DNA of 64,000 nucleotides from JBGQOJ01 sp052119585 (GTDB taxonomy: Bacteria; Pseudomonadota; Alphaproteobacteria; Rhodobacterales; Rhodobacteraceae). The DNA lies in assembly GCF_052119585.1 (NCBI RefSeq), contig NZ_JBGQOJ010000010.1, forward strand, positions 1-64,000, written 5' to 3'. The notes under the pieces were generated by a model. The model saw only the letters and a list, made by a program, of their open reading frames with translations. It was not told the DNA's origin and did no database searches. A program made the position numbers and the translations under genes. Shown piece by piece: positions 1 to 7,925 of the stretch. Within the stretch, counting starts at the first letter, position 1. Each line of letters starts with the position of its first letter.

Positions 1-54
1 CGCCGGGTGGAGTGATGCGTTTCTTCTCAGCCTTCTCAATAACTTAGCCAACCC

Positions 55-489
55 TTAGGTCAAACGCGATTGCCCTGCCCCGCCGATCACAACCATGGCT
101 TCGCCGAAATCCGCTTGGGCGTGGCCGGGGGCATGGGCCAGCGGCACAAACATCTCCCGCCTGCGCCGGCCATTTTCCCGGACGCAATTCTTGACAGTCG
201 TGTAGCCGCCCATGAAGCCAAACTCATCGCGCAGCCGCTCAAAAACCTGTTTGGCACTGTGCCTTTGCTTGCGGTTCCGGTTGAGGTCTTCCTGCAACCA
301 CTGATCGATGAAGCCGGTAAAGCCATCGAGCTTAGGCCGCTTGATCTGCGCCGTTCGCTGATAACCGGGTGGGACTGAAAACATCATCATCTTCGCCACG
401 CTCGCACGCGATATCCCAAAATGGTTCGCGGCCGCCCGTTCGCTCATGCCGCCTCGATGCGCGAGGCGGACCTTCCTGTAAAGTTCCAC
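55..489 (-). pseudogene. IS21-family transposase IstA, N-terminal fragment
   Basis: This is the first 144 residues of an IstA-type transposase, which normally has about 350 to 500. An N-terminal helix-turn-helix (around GISRASVAKMM) is followed by the start of the DDE integrase fold, with the first catalytic Asp in AQADFGEA at about residues 125-132. The frame then meets a stop after VVIGG, and the remaining catalytic residues and the partner IstB gene are absent, so it cannot be active. The break near position 85 looks like a deletion or recombination junction. It lies at the edge of the window, so the sequence further left might hold more of the element. Confidence 0.85.
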
Positions 490-533
490 GCTGAAAATAC
501 GCCCGCCCTCCCTGCAAACAGAAAGGGCTAAAG

Positions 534-592
534 TGGCAAAGTTTTACTCTGCCCGCATCAAGACTATCTCGCCACTTACGTGGCACACTTTT
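534..592. repeat. IS21-type terminal repeats
   Basis: Two similar 12-mers, TGGCAAAGTTTT (534-545) and TGGCACACTTTT (581-592), lie 47 bases apart just upstream of the IstA start. IS21-family ends carry several such transposase-binding repeats, so the left end of the broken element probably lies near position 600. The assignment rests on the motif and its position only. Confidence 0.5.
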
Positions 593-925
593 GCATTGCC
601 GTTAGCACGACGCGCAACCTCGTGGTTCTCACGATGGCTGCGCACGCAAATAACAAGTTCACGGCGATTAGAAACAGAAAGAAAACTAGGACGGATCATG
701 ACCTCACGTGAATCGATCTGAAACCAGACGTCAACCCTTCGAATCTCGGGTCCTCCAAGACTCCCAGTATAACCTGCACGATTCAGTCTAAATTGCATAA
801 AAATATACTTTTGAACTTTGAATGACGCAACATACACAATTCCAGTAAGTGCGGCGCGGTGTATCATCATCCGCAGAATTACGCAGAATGTTGAAGACGT
901 TTATTTAATATTTTAGGGTACATCG
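593..925. other. AT-rich intergenic stretch before the regulator gene
   Basis: No convincing gene is visible. A minus-strand frame of 108 codons (544-870) is open but has no recognisable domain or good ribosome binding site. The base composition is AT-rich like the regulator gene that follows, which suggests that both arrived together. The 5' control region of that gene should lie here. Confidence 0.4.
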
Positions 926-1639
926 GTGACCAAGCATGACAAGAAAAAAAATAGTGAAGCAGCCGACGAGGGCCTTTTGAGCCTCGCGAACGCGCTAAAG
1001 ATATGTAAATGTCGTGTCACGGTAGAGCATGGGAGAAAGGATCTATCAGATTATTTTACCAATGAGGGAAGCGATGTCATAGTGCTTGCGCCCAGTTGTG
1101 AGTATGAATTTGAAAGCCATATCATGTTAGTTGGGAGCCGTAGGTTGGCAGAGCCGGTTATTCTGTATCTTTCTGATTATGATGAAGTTGCCGAGTTGGT
1201 GGGTCTGAGGACTGGAGCACATGACGTACTTCATGCAAACATGTCTGAAAATGTAATAGCCGAGCGCATAATGGCCGCTCATCGGCGTCATACTTTCAAC
1301 CATGGCAGGACCTCGGATATCGCGAAAAATAACAGCGAAGGGCCCCTTCCTGCATTCTTTTTGGACCATGACCGCAACGAATTTTGGATCGATGATCAGA
1401 AGGTCGAGTTTTCAACTACGGAAACCAACATTCTTGAGACATTATTGGCAGGTCGTGGCAAAATTGTAGCTCGGGAAGAATTGATTGCGATGCTGGAAAA
1501 GCGGCAAGGAAGAAGTGTGACGCTGCGATCTGTTGACAGTCATATCAAGCGCATACGCAAGAAGATTGGAAACCGGAATTGTAAGAGTGAACTAGTCAAG
1601 ACAGTCTATGGTTCGGGTTATAGGTTTGCGCCAATGTGA
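926..1639 (+). CDS. OmpR/PhoB-type winged-helix regulator with degenerate receiver
   Basis: This encodes a 237-residue transcription factor starting at GTG. The C-terminal 100 residues form an OmpR-type winged helix: FSTTETNILETLL, a recognition region around SVDSHIKRIRKKIG, and the closing VKTVYGSGYRF. The N-terminal half has the length of a receiver domain, but the position of the phosphorylated Asp reads VIVLAPS and the usual Lys motif reads HDVLHANM. It therefore probably does not respond to phosphorylation. No kinase gene is next to it. The gene is AT-rich with unusual codon choice compared with the rest of the window and sits between IS fragments, which points to horizontal transfer. 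Its targets are unknown. Confidence 0.75.
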   Translation: MTKHDKKKNSEAADEGLLSLANALKICKCRVTVEHGRKDLSDYFTNEGSDVIVLAPSCEYEFESHIMLVGSRRLAEPVILYLSDYDEVAELVGLRTGAHDVLHANMSENVIAERIMAAHRRHTFNHGRTSDIAKNNSEGPLPAFFLDHDRNEFWIDDQKVEFSTTETNILETLLAGRGKIVAREELIAMLEKRQGRSVTLRSVDSHIKRIRKKIGNRNCKSELVKTVYGSGYRFAPM

Positions 1640-1749
1640 TGCAGATGGAACTCGACGGGATTTGAGGCAACTTCAGCGATGGCCTGTGGACAATCATCTT
1701 GGTGCGATGGATGACGGCCTCGACCGTCAGTTGCGCTGATGAGCAAGGC

Positions 1750-1830
1750 AGAGGCAGAAAAATGGCCCGCCAGGATCTTATCTTCACTTACATTTCCGTT
1801 TGAAAAGAAGCGGTAAGCAGCCTCGGTGTT
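1750..1830 (-). pseudogene. Tn5-like IS4 transposase, segment after the IS3 insertion
   Basis: Read on the minus strand from 1830 downward, the frame gives NTEAAYRFFSNGNVSEDKI, which matches the conserved start of the Tn5/IS50-type transposase core (typically AAYRFF followed by an Asn-containing turn). It continues the fragment at 3487-3671, from which it is separated by an IS3 element. Similarity fades below about 1750, so the rest of the transposase is lost or unrecognisable. Confidence 0.7.
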
Positions 1831-1860
1831 CCCCCTGTGTCAGGGAAGTTGTCCGCTGCT
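1826..1860 (+). repeat. Target duplication and left inverted repeat of the IS3 element
   Basis: GTGTT at 1826-1830 is repeated at 3487-3491 on the other side of the element. The left end contains TGTCAGGGAAGTTGTCCGC (1838-1856), which pairs with the right end. The two ends share TGTCA and AAGTTGTCCGC and differ in the three or four bases between them. Confidence 0.65.
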
Positions 1861-1903
1861 CTATTTTTCTCTAATTTTCAGGAGGGCGGGATAGGAAGAT
1901 GAT

Positions 1904-2398
1904 TTGGGATATTCACCGGAACGGAAATCAGCGGTGCTGAAGCGGATGCTGCCGCCTAACAATGTGGCCATACGTCAGTTGTCGCAGGAGGAAGGAATTT
2001 CTGAGGCGACATTGCACAAGTGGCGTGCTGAGGCACGCGGCAAGGGCCAGCTTATGCCCGACGCTAATGCAGGCCCTGAGGGCTGGTCGTCGCGTGATAA
2101 ATTCGCAGCTGTGTTGGAAGCAGCGGCTCTCAACGAAGCTGATCTGGCCGAATACTGTCGCAAGCGCGGGCTCTATCCGACGCAGATCACGGCTTGGCGG
2201 ACCGCATGCGAACAGGCGAATGACTGGGACCGCGCCAGCACGGCGCGTCTGGGTCAGGCGAGCAAGGAAGAAAAAAAGCGGATCAAGGATCTGGAACGTG
2301 AGCTTGCCCGCAAAGACCGCGCATTGGCCGAAACCGCAGCACTTCTGGTTCTCAGAAAAAAGGCTCACGCGATCTGGGGGGGCGACGAGGACGCATGA
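1904..2398 (+). CDS. IS3-family transposase OrfA
   Basis: This is a 164-residue DNA-binding partner protein of the IS3 element. It has two helix-turn-helix-like segments (around EEGISEATLHKWRAEAR near residue 30 and RGLYPTQITAWR near residue 90). A C-terminal charged helix (KEEKKRIKDLERELARKDRAL) is likely a leucine-zipper dimerisation segment. Translation appears to begin at TTG 1904 after an AGGAAG motif; the nearby ATG at 1899 is out of frame. It ends in an ATGA overlap with orfB, so the second gene is probably translated by coupling rather than only by the programmed frameshift common in IS3 elements. Confidence 0.85.
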   Translation: MGYSPERKSAVLKRMLPPNNVAIRQLSQEEGISEATLHKWRAEARGKGQLMPDANAGPEGWSSRDKFAAVLEAAALNEADLAEYCRKRGLYPTQITAWRTACEQANDWDRASTARLGQASKEEKKRIKDLERELARKDRALAETAALLVLRKKAHAIWGGDEDA

Positions 2399-3456
2399 TC
2401 AGCCCCCCACATCGCCAAACCGCCGTTGTTCTGATCAACGAGGCCGTCATTGCTGGTGCGCGGCGCATCAAAGCTTGTGCCGAGCTGGAAATCAGTGACC
2501 GCACCTTGCGGCGCTGGACAAATGACGGCGAGATCCAGCCCGATCAACGCCCCCTCGTGCCACGCCCCGAACCGGCCAACAAGTTGAGCGCCATTGAACG
2601 CGCGGCCGTGCTTGACCTCTGTAATTCAACGGAATTTGCCAGCCTTCCTCCGTCACAGATCGTGCCAAAACTGGCAGATCAGGGACGGTATCTTGCATCC
2701 GAGTCCAGCTTTTATCGCATCCTGCGCGCAGATGGACAGCAGCATCACCGGGGTCGGGCCAGGCCGCCGGTACGGCGCAAACCGCCCGCCAGCTACAAGG
2801 CAAGCGCGCCCTGTGAAGTTTGGACCTGGGATATAACCTGGATGCCTGGACCGGTCGCAGGCATGTTCTTCTACCTCTATCTGATTGTCGATATCTTCAG
2901 CCGCAAGATCGTGGGATGGGAAGTTCATGAACGCGAGAGCGCGGAGCTGGCGGCGATGCTGATCCGCAAAGCGGTTCTGGCTGAGGGATGTACCCTGCGT
3001 CCACTGGTTCTGCATGCTGATAACGGCAGCCCAATGAAGGGCGCGACGATGAAAACCACCATGGAAAAACTCGGTATCATCGCGTCCTACAGCCGACCGC
3101 GCGTCAGCAATGACAATCCGTTCTCGGAGGCTCTGTTCCGCACCTGCAAATATCGCCCGGACTGGCCGAACAAGGGGTTTGCCTCCAAAGAGGACGCCCA
3201 AGCTTGGGTGAAATCCTTTGCCTCGTGGTATAACGGCGAGCACTTGCACAGCGCCATTCGCTTCGTCACACCGGCCGCGCGCCACGCTGGCCATGATCGT
3301 GCAACGCTGGCCAATCGCGCCAGTCTCTATGCAAATGCTCGGTCAAAAAACCCGGAACGCTGGTCAGGCAAAACCCGCAACTGGCAACCCGCTGGACCCG
3401 TCTGGCTCAACCCCGAACCCGAAATAGGTGCCCCTGAAATCAGAGACGCCGCATGA
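2395..3456 (+). CDS. IS3-family transposase OrfB (DDE integrase)
   Basis: This 353-residue catalytic subunit of the IS3 element has an N-terminal helical region followed by the rve integrase core. The first catalytic Asp lies in WTWDITW at about residue 144, the second in LHADNGSPM at about residue 205, and the Glu in NDNPFSEALFRT at about residue 240, so the DDE triad looks complete. The ORF overlaps orfA by four bases and runs without breaks to within 30 bases of the right inverted repeat. Length and motifs fit a functional enzyme. Confidence 0.9.
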   Translation: MISPPHRQTAVVLINEAVIAGARRIKACAELEISDRTLRRWTNDGEIQPDQRPLVPRPEPANKLSAIERAAVLDLCNSTEFASLPPSQIVPKLADQGRYLASESSFYRILRADGQQHHRGRARPPVRRKPPASYKASAPCEVWTWDITWMPGPVAGMFFYLYLIVDIFSRKIVGWEVHERESAELAAMLIRKAVLAEGCTLRPLVLHADNGSPMKGATMKTTMEKLGIIASYSRPRVSNDNPFSEALFRTCKYRPDWPNKGFASKEDAQAWVKSFASWYNGEHLHSAIRFVTPAARHAGHDRATLANRASLYANARSKNPERWSGKTRNWQPAGPVWLNPEPEIGAPEIRDAA

Positions 3457-3461
3457 AATCG

Positions 3462-3491
3462 GCGGACAACTTGTTTGACAAACACCGTGTT
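3462..3491 (-). repeat. Right inverted repeat and target duplication of the IS3 element
   Basis: GCGGACAACTTGTTTGACA (3462-3480) is the inverted counterpart of the left end, and GTGTT at 3487-3491 duplicates 1826-1830. Confidence 0.65.
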
Positions 3492-3671
3492 CGACCAATC
3501 TTGAAATGCCGTCGGCAGCGATTTACCCGGTCGTTCCCCCAGAACCTCTAGCATGGCCCCAAGGCGCCGGTTTAGCCGGGCGTCCCCAAGATCGCACTCA
3601 GCCGTTTCTGCTCCCACCCAACTCTGCACCATCTGCGCACCTCGATCATTCAGTGCAACATGACGAATCAT
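3487..3671 (-). pseudogene. Tn5-like IS4 transposase, N-terminal segment
   Basis: From an ATG at 3671 the minus strand reads the typical Tn5-like DNA-binding region: WVGAETAECDLGDARLNRR, then GERPGKSLPTAFQDWSNT. The frame is then interrupted by the IS3 insertion at the codon for Thr. The continuation is found at 1750-1830. This part is well preserved, so the IS4 copy was probably intact or nearly so when the IS3 element arrived. Confidence 0.8.
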
Positions 3672-3759
3672 GATTGGGCCTATTCGGACAAGGCGAAGTC
3701 TGCTGGGTGAATCAATTTGCCACACGACTTGTGGGTAACTGCAAGGCCAATGGCGCGGT

Positions 3760-4376
3760 TACGATAGGCCTCGGCTATATCAAGGTCGACCAGCGGCGCG
3801 AGCGCGCCAGATCCCGCCAGCAGCCGCGCCTGACGCAGCGCCTCAAGCGCGCGGCAGATCGGCGCGCTCCATACGAAACCGGGCCATGTCGCGGCACAGA
3901 CCGGCCATCGCCGGGACCGGCTCAGGGCCGGCCCCGGCGCGGTCGAGCGCCTTCTGGAAGGCAACGGCGGCCCGCTCTGCGGTATCTGGCCCGGGCTGCT
4001 CCTCCATCAGCCGGGCGAGTGCCAGAGCAGGCCGCGCATCCATCGGACGCGCCGCCATCGCGGCAGTGTAGCTGGCGGCGGCTTCATCGGCCTCGCCAAG
4101 CCCCCGCAGCACGTTGCCCTGTTCCAGAAGGGCGTCGAAGCTTTGGGGATCCGTTGCCAGCGCCGCCTCATAGGCCACCCTTGCCGCGGGTTCGTCCCCC
4201 AGCCGGCGCAGGGCGCGGGCCTTGAGCACATGCGCGCTCACCAACTCCGGGGCAAGCGTCACCGCCCGGGTCGCCGCCTCCAGAGCTTCAGTAAATCGGC
4301 CCTCGCGGAAGGCGGCGTTCGCGGCATTGAAGGCAGCGGCGGCGTCCGGTGTGATCGGAGCGGGCACTGCGGACAT
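3760..4376 (-). pseudogene. TPR-repeat protein, frameshifted and truncated
   Basis: This gene is the last visible member of a decayed secretion operon. From ATG 4376 the protein has at least three tetratricopeptide repeats (for example AFREGRFTEALEAATRAVTL and ALLEQGNVLRGLGEADEAA). Around 3850-3870 the reading frame shifts: similarity continues as LPRALEALRQARLLAG in the next frame and ends near 3770. TPR proteins of this kind are scaffolds, and here it follows the TIGR03032-like gene by one base. Its natural partner is unknown. Confidence 0.6.
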
Positions 4377-4377
4377 C

Positions 4378-4872
4378 TCAGTTCATGGCGCCGGTTGGCT
4401 CTGGCAGGGCCTCCGGCTTGACGGCAAAGCGGATCTCATCGTTGCGGAACCCGAGCGCCATCGGGCGGATCACACCCGGCAGGAGGTTGACGTCATAGAT
4501 CTCCTCGACGATGCCGCCAATCTCCAGCCGGTGCTCGATATCCCCGGTGCGCAGGTTGACGATGCAGATTGCGCATTGCGCGCTGACGCCTTCGGCTTGC
4601 AGCCGCTCGTTCAGCACAAGCCCCTCGAAGGTGCGGTTCTCGCGCGGGCGCGAGATGCCGATCACGGCGTAATCGCCGACAAACGCCAGCCCGCGTGCAA
4701 AGCCGGGCAGGAAGCAGACCGGCTCGAACTTACCGGTGGCCAGATCGATCCGGCCAAACTCGCCGGTACCCGCTTGCAGCATCCACAGCGTGCCCTGATG
4801 CAGACGCGGCGAATGCGGCATGGAAAGCCCCCCCGCCACAACCTCGCCCGTCGGCACCTCCAGCACCATGCC
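4378..4872 (-). pseudogene. TIGR03032-like protein, C-terminal part
   Basis: About 163 residues resemble the C-terminal half of the TIGR03032 family, whose full proteins have roughly 350 residues. Recognisable parts are SMPHSPRLHQGTLWML, a segment beginning FARGLAFVGDYAVIGIS, and the closing LPGVIRPMALGF. The first half is missing: upstream sequence is HlyD, fused out of frame near 4870-4880. The family has no firmly established function; members often sit beside type I secretion or repeat-protein genes, which fits the neighbours here. The deletion that joined it to hlyD inactivated both genes. Confidence 0.6.
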
Positions 4873-4879
4873 GCCATCA

Positions 4880-5360
4880 CGGCGCTTCTCGCGCCAAGCG
4901 CCGCGGCCCGTCCGGCATGCAGCGCGCGTTCGCTGACCACCAATTCGGGCGCGGCCGCCTCGATCTCGGCCGAAAAGACGGGTGCGCGTCCGTCGATCTC
5001 GGCTGACAGCCGCTCGATCCGGGTCTGAAGGGCGATGGCGCGCTGGACCTCGCGGTCAAGCTGGCTGGTCTGGACCAGCCCGTCCAGTTCGACCAGTGGC
5101 GCGCCGGCTTCGACCACATCGCCTTCATCCACGAAGACGGCACGGATCACGCCGGCTTCCGCCGCCTGCACCCGCTGCACATCGCCGGCCGGCACAACGC
5201 GACCGGGCGCGCGGGTCACATCGTCGATCTCGGTTGCCCAGGCCCAGATGAAGACCGCCGCGATCACTGCGAAGATCGTGAACAGCAGGGCCGAGGCACG
5301 CAAAGGGGTGCGGCCGTTCAGCTCGCGCACCAACCGGTCAAGATCGCGCTGCGTGCTCAT
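4880..5360 (-). pseudogene. HlyD-family type I secretion adaptor, N-terminal part
   Basis: The first about 160 residues of a membrane fusion protein remain. There is a cytoplasmic N-terminus, one membrane helix (about residues 22-43, LLFTIFAVIAAVFIWAWA), the start of the barrel-lipoyl region (APGRVVPAGDVQRVQ, DEGDVVEAGAPLVELD) and the beginning of the coiled coil. Intact proteins have about 430 residues. The start overlaps the end of the ABC transporter fragment by ATGA, the usual operon arrangement for type I secretion. The reading frame runs into foreign codons near 4880, where a deletion joins it to the TIGR03032-like gene. Confidence 0.75.
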
Positions 5361-5476
5361 ACCGCACCTCCTGCGCCCTGACGTCGGATGATCTGGCTTT
5401 TGGGCCCGTCCGCAACCACCTTGCCGCCATCAATGACGATCACCCGGTCCACCAGTTCCAGCAGGCTAGTACGGTG
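5357..5476 (-). pseudogene. Type I secretion ABC transporter, C-terminal tail
   Basis: The last 39 or so codons of an RTX-type exporter survive: THRTSLLELVDRVIVIDGGK is the H-loop and the end of the nucleotide-binding domain, followed by VADGP. Everything upstream has been replaced by an IS256 transposase fragment, giving a chimeric open frame from 5887 to 5357. It shows that a complete ABC-HlyD secretion operon once stood here. Confidence 0.7.
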
Positions 5477-5815
5477 CGTGTTTAGCAAGTCGCGCCAGCT
5501 GTCCGCGTTCTCCCGGAACCCGTCCATGATAGCCAGAACGTCCTTCTCGCCGTATTCATCAGCGCCGATAATCACCAGCATACATCGACGATCGCCATCC
5601 AGACGCGGCGTGAAGTAGACCCCGTCCGCCCAGATGTAGACGTAGCGTTTGCCCGTGAGGTCGCGCTTGCGCCAGATCTCGTATTCTTCCCACCACGCAG
5701 CCTTCAGCCGTGTGATGGTCGATGAGGACAGCCCCTCGGCATCAGGGCCCAGAAGCGCCGCCAGCGCCTCGCTGAAGTCCCCAGTCGAGATACCATTCAG
5801 ATAAAGCCACCTGCG
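5477..5815 (-). pseudogene. IS256-family (mutator) transposase, internal fragment
   Basis: The fragment covers the middle of the transposase: WLYLNGISTGDFSEALAALL, then the segment around KRYVYIWADGVYF with one catalytic Asp, LVIIGADEYGEKDVLAIMDG and ENADSWRDLL. It is fused in frame to the secretion ABC transporter tail on one side and abuts an IS66 fragment on the other. The N-terminal part of the same subfamily is found at 18825-19063. Confidence 0.8.
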
Positions 5816-6135
5816 GCGTGACTTCCATGACTTCTGGTCCTCGACCAATTCCGAGATCGCCCGTGCGGCACTCGACCGGATTGGCAAGTTCTACGACATC
5901 GAGCGCGACATCAACGGTCAGCCCGCTGACGTCCGCTATGCGGCGCGGCAAAAGCTCAGCCAGCCCAAGGTCGAGGCTTTCTTTGCCTGGTCCGAACAGC
6001 AGCTTCTGCGTATCCCAGGCAAAAGCGATCTGGCCAAGGCATTCCGCTATGGCCTCGCCCGGCAGGAGGCCTTCAGCCTTTTTCTGTCTGACGGACGCGT
6101 GGCAATCGACACGGATGATGTTGAGAAGCCCCTTT
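5805..6135 (+). pseudogene. IS66-family transposase TnpC, C-terminal fragment
   Basis: On the plus strand an uninterrupted frame encodes HLRRDFHDFW, then AALDRIGKFYDIERDING and FRYGLARQEAFSLFLSDGR. These are typical of the IS66 TnpC core just before its last catalytic residue. The beginning of the protein and the true end are missing. It is bounded by an IS256 piece and an IS110 element, so it was cut on both sides. Confidence 0.75.
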
Positions 6136-6145
6136 TTCAATCTTT

Positions 6146-7135
6146 TCAAGTTGGCTTAGGTTTGGGCGGTCTATCCCGCCAAGCTTCGACCATACGGGCG
6201 TAGGACGCCTCTGCGTTGGCGACCAGTTCCATCTCGCGATGTCGGATCTCCTTGATCCAGTAGTCCCGCCCGGGCCCCGGCTTGTTGCCGTGCTGCTTGG
6301 TGGTCGCTCCGGCGCGCAACTCGAGTTTGCGCATCTTCATCGCCACGAAGGCCGGCCGGGCCCAGCGATACGGCTCTTCCTTCGCGAGGAGTGTCCAGAT
6401 CAGCGTAGCGATCTTGCGCGCGGTGGCAACGGCCGCGACGTTCGCGCCCTTTCGGTCCTTGATGCGTAGGAAGAACGACCGCAACGGACCCGGCACGCCC
6501 GCCGCAGACCAGGCCGCCTCCACCAGCATTGTCCGCGCGGTCGCGTTGCCTTGTTTGGTGATACGCCCATGGATCGCGCCGCGGTCCCCCGACTGCCGGA
6601 CGCGGGGCGTCAGACCGAAGTAGCTGGCAAGTTTCTCTGGCGATGAGAAGCGACTGATGTCGCCGATGGAGGCCACTACCGCGGTGGCGATCACAGAACT
6701 GATCCCGGCCACGCTCATCAGCTTTCGCATGCGTGGATCGTCGAGCGAGAAGCGGATCAGCGCCGTGTCGAGCGTCGCGAGGCGGTCATTCAGCCAGTCC
6801 AGCTCGTCAAGGTGGCGGCCAAGCAGATCGCGCTCTGTCTTCGGCAGCGGTGCTTTCGCCAGCCAGTGTCGCCCGCCTTTACCGAAGAGGTGGCCTTCAT
6901 ACTTCGGGATCAAGTTCGCATGCAGCACCGCATGCACACGGCTCTTTGCCCGGCGGATTGATCGCACCACCGCCACGCGTTCAGAGACAAGCCGCCGGAG
7001 GGCGAGCGTATCGTCGTCTGCCGCCCAGACCTCGGGCAGAAATCCCGCGGCATGCAGCTGTGCGAGTATCGCGGCATCGACCTTGTCGGTCTTCACCCGC
7101 GCATGCGCGATCGCCTTCACCTGCATGGGGTTCCA
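6146..7135 (-). pseudogene. IS110-family transposase, 5'-truncated
   Basis: A 326-codon frame encodes most of an IS110-type DEDD transposase. The RuvC-like half is present from VKAIAHARVKTDKVDAA (including its KTDKVDA motif), a coiled-coil linker follows, and the C-terminal transposase_20 domain contains LMSVAGISSVIATAVVA and ASYFGLTPRVRQSG. The first 60 to 70 residues, with the initial catalytic Asp and Glu, are absent because the gene is joined at about 7135 to an IS66 TnpA fragment. It is therefore probably inactive although the remaining frame is clean. Confidence 0.8.
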
Positions 7136-7382
7136 AAGCGGACGCTTCTATCTCGACAGGAAGGAAAACGCCTTCAAGAGCGATACTCTCCTCTGGCGAC
7201 GGTCCGCTCTCCAACGGCGCAAACCGGGGATCTTTCAGCCACTTGAAAATCAGGTTCGCGTTCATCGAATAGCGGCGCGCAACCTGTGCAACCGAAACGC
7301 CCGGCGTCAACGTCTGCGCGCAAATCGTGCGCTTCTCGTCATCCGACCAGACCCGCTTCTTCAAACCCTTCTTTCCCGCCAT
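7135..7382 (-). pseudogene. IS66-family TnpA (OrfA), N-terminal fragment
   Basis: From ATG 7382 the frame encodes the helix-turn-helix of IS66 TnpA: RVWSDDEKRTICAQTL, SVAQVARRYSMNANLIFKWL, then FLPVEIEASA. The usual protein is about 130 residues. After about 80 codons it is joined to the IS110 transposase near 7135. It lies opposite in strand to the TnpC fragment at 5805-6135, so the two may come from different copies. Confidence 0.75.
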
Positions 7383-7397
7383 CACCGACCTCAAGAT

Positions 7398-7417
7398 GTC
7401 CACTATCGATGGTGGAC
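7398..7417. repeat. Imperfect palindrome near the IS66 end
   Basis: GTCCAC (7398-7403) and GTGGAC (7412-7417) flank an ATCGAT centre 16 bases upstream of the IS66 tnpA start. It may be part of the element's terminus or a transposase/repressor site. Confidence 0.35.
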
Positions 7418-7925
7418 ACTATCACCCACTCCATCACGCAGGCAGGGCAGTCAGACCGGACGGATACCCGGTTTCGAACCCAGTCGCGTTTACAACGGTT
7501 GGGATTCTAACCGGGAGGTTTTAGAGTAAAATCAATTGGTTAGGTGGTAGAGAAGGTTCGACGGGGGTCCCGTTCCCTCCGCCACTACCTATCTTTAAGA
7601 TATTGGTTTTGATGTGTGTTATTGTCGTATAGCCAATTTCATACCCCACAATATCCCCCACCTCTTTCGAGAACATGCTGGAATTGCGCGGAACAGCGTT
7701 CCAAATTCCAGTCGCGATGAATCGGTTTGGGGCTAAGCGCCTCAAATTTGTCCACAGCGGCAAGGTCGCGCAAAATCGGTAGTGGGCAAAGCTGTTTTGC
7801 GCCTCACTCTTATAATCGGCTTGATTTGCGTGATTACGTCCTGAAATGGGTGCAATCACGCATCAAATATCCGCTCTGTATGGTCAGAAATGCGCTAGGC
7901 TGCCTGTGATCTGAAAGGAATGGCG
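7418..7925. other. Intergenic junction between IS remnants and the catabolic operon
   Basis: No gene is supported. A minus-strand frame of 112 codons (7521-7859) has no recognisable domain. Position 7563-7584 (GGGGGTCCCGTTCCCTCCGCCA) resembles the 3' end of a tRNA-Ser without the rest of the molecule, possibly an attachment-site remnant. The promoter of the operon beginning at 7926 should lie in the last 150 bases, but no clear -35/-10 pair could be chosen. Confidence 0.4.

Larger units (their letters stand above)
1831..3486 (+). mobile_element. IS3-family insertion sequence, apparently complete
   Basis: The element is about 1.66 kb with two overlapping transposase genes, imperfect terminal inverted repeats and a 5-base target duplication. 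Removing the element and one GTGTT copy rejoins the flanking minus-strand fragments in frame as DWSNTEAAYRFF, which confirms the ends and shows that it inserted into a Tn5-like transposase gene. Both of its own frames are intact, so it may still be mobile or is a recent arrival. The exact outer base is uncertain by one or two positions because GTGTT is followed by C on both sides. Confidence 0.75.

Noticed and set aside
6146..7135. Intact IS110 element
   Set aside because: The N-terminal catalytic residues are missing and the upstream sequence is an IS66 fragment.
7440..7590. Complete tRNA or tmRNA gene
   Set aside because: Only a 3'-like end and a loose CCCGGTT/AACCGGG pairing are seen; no cloverleaf can be drawn.
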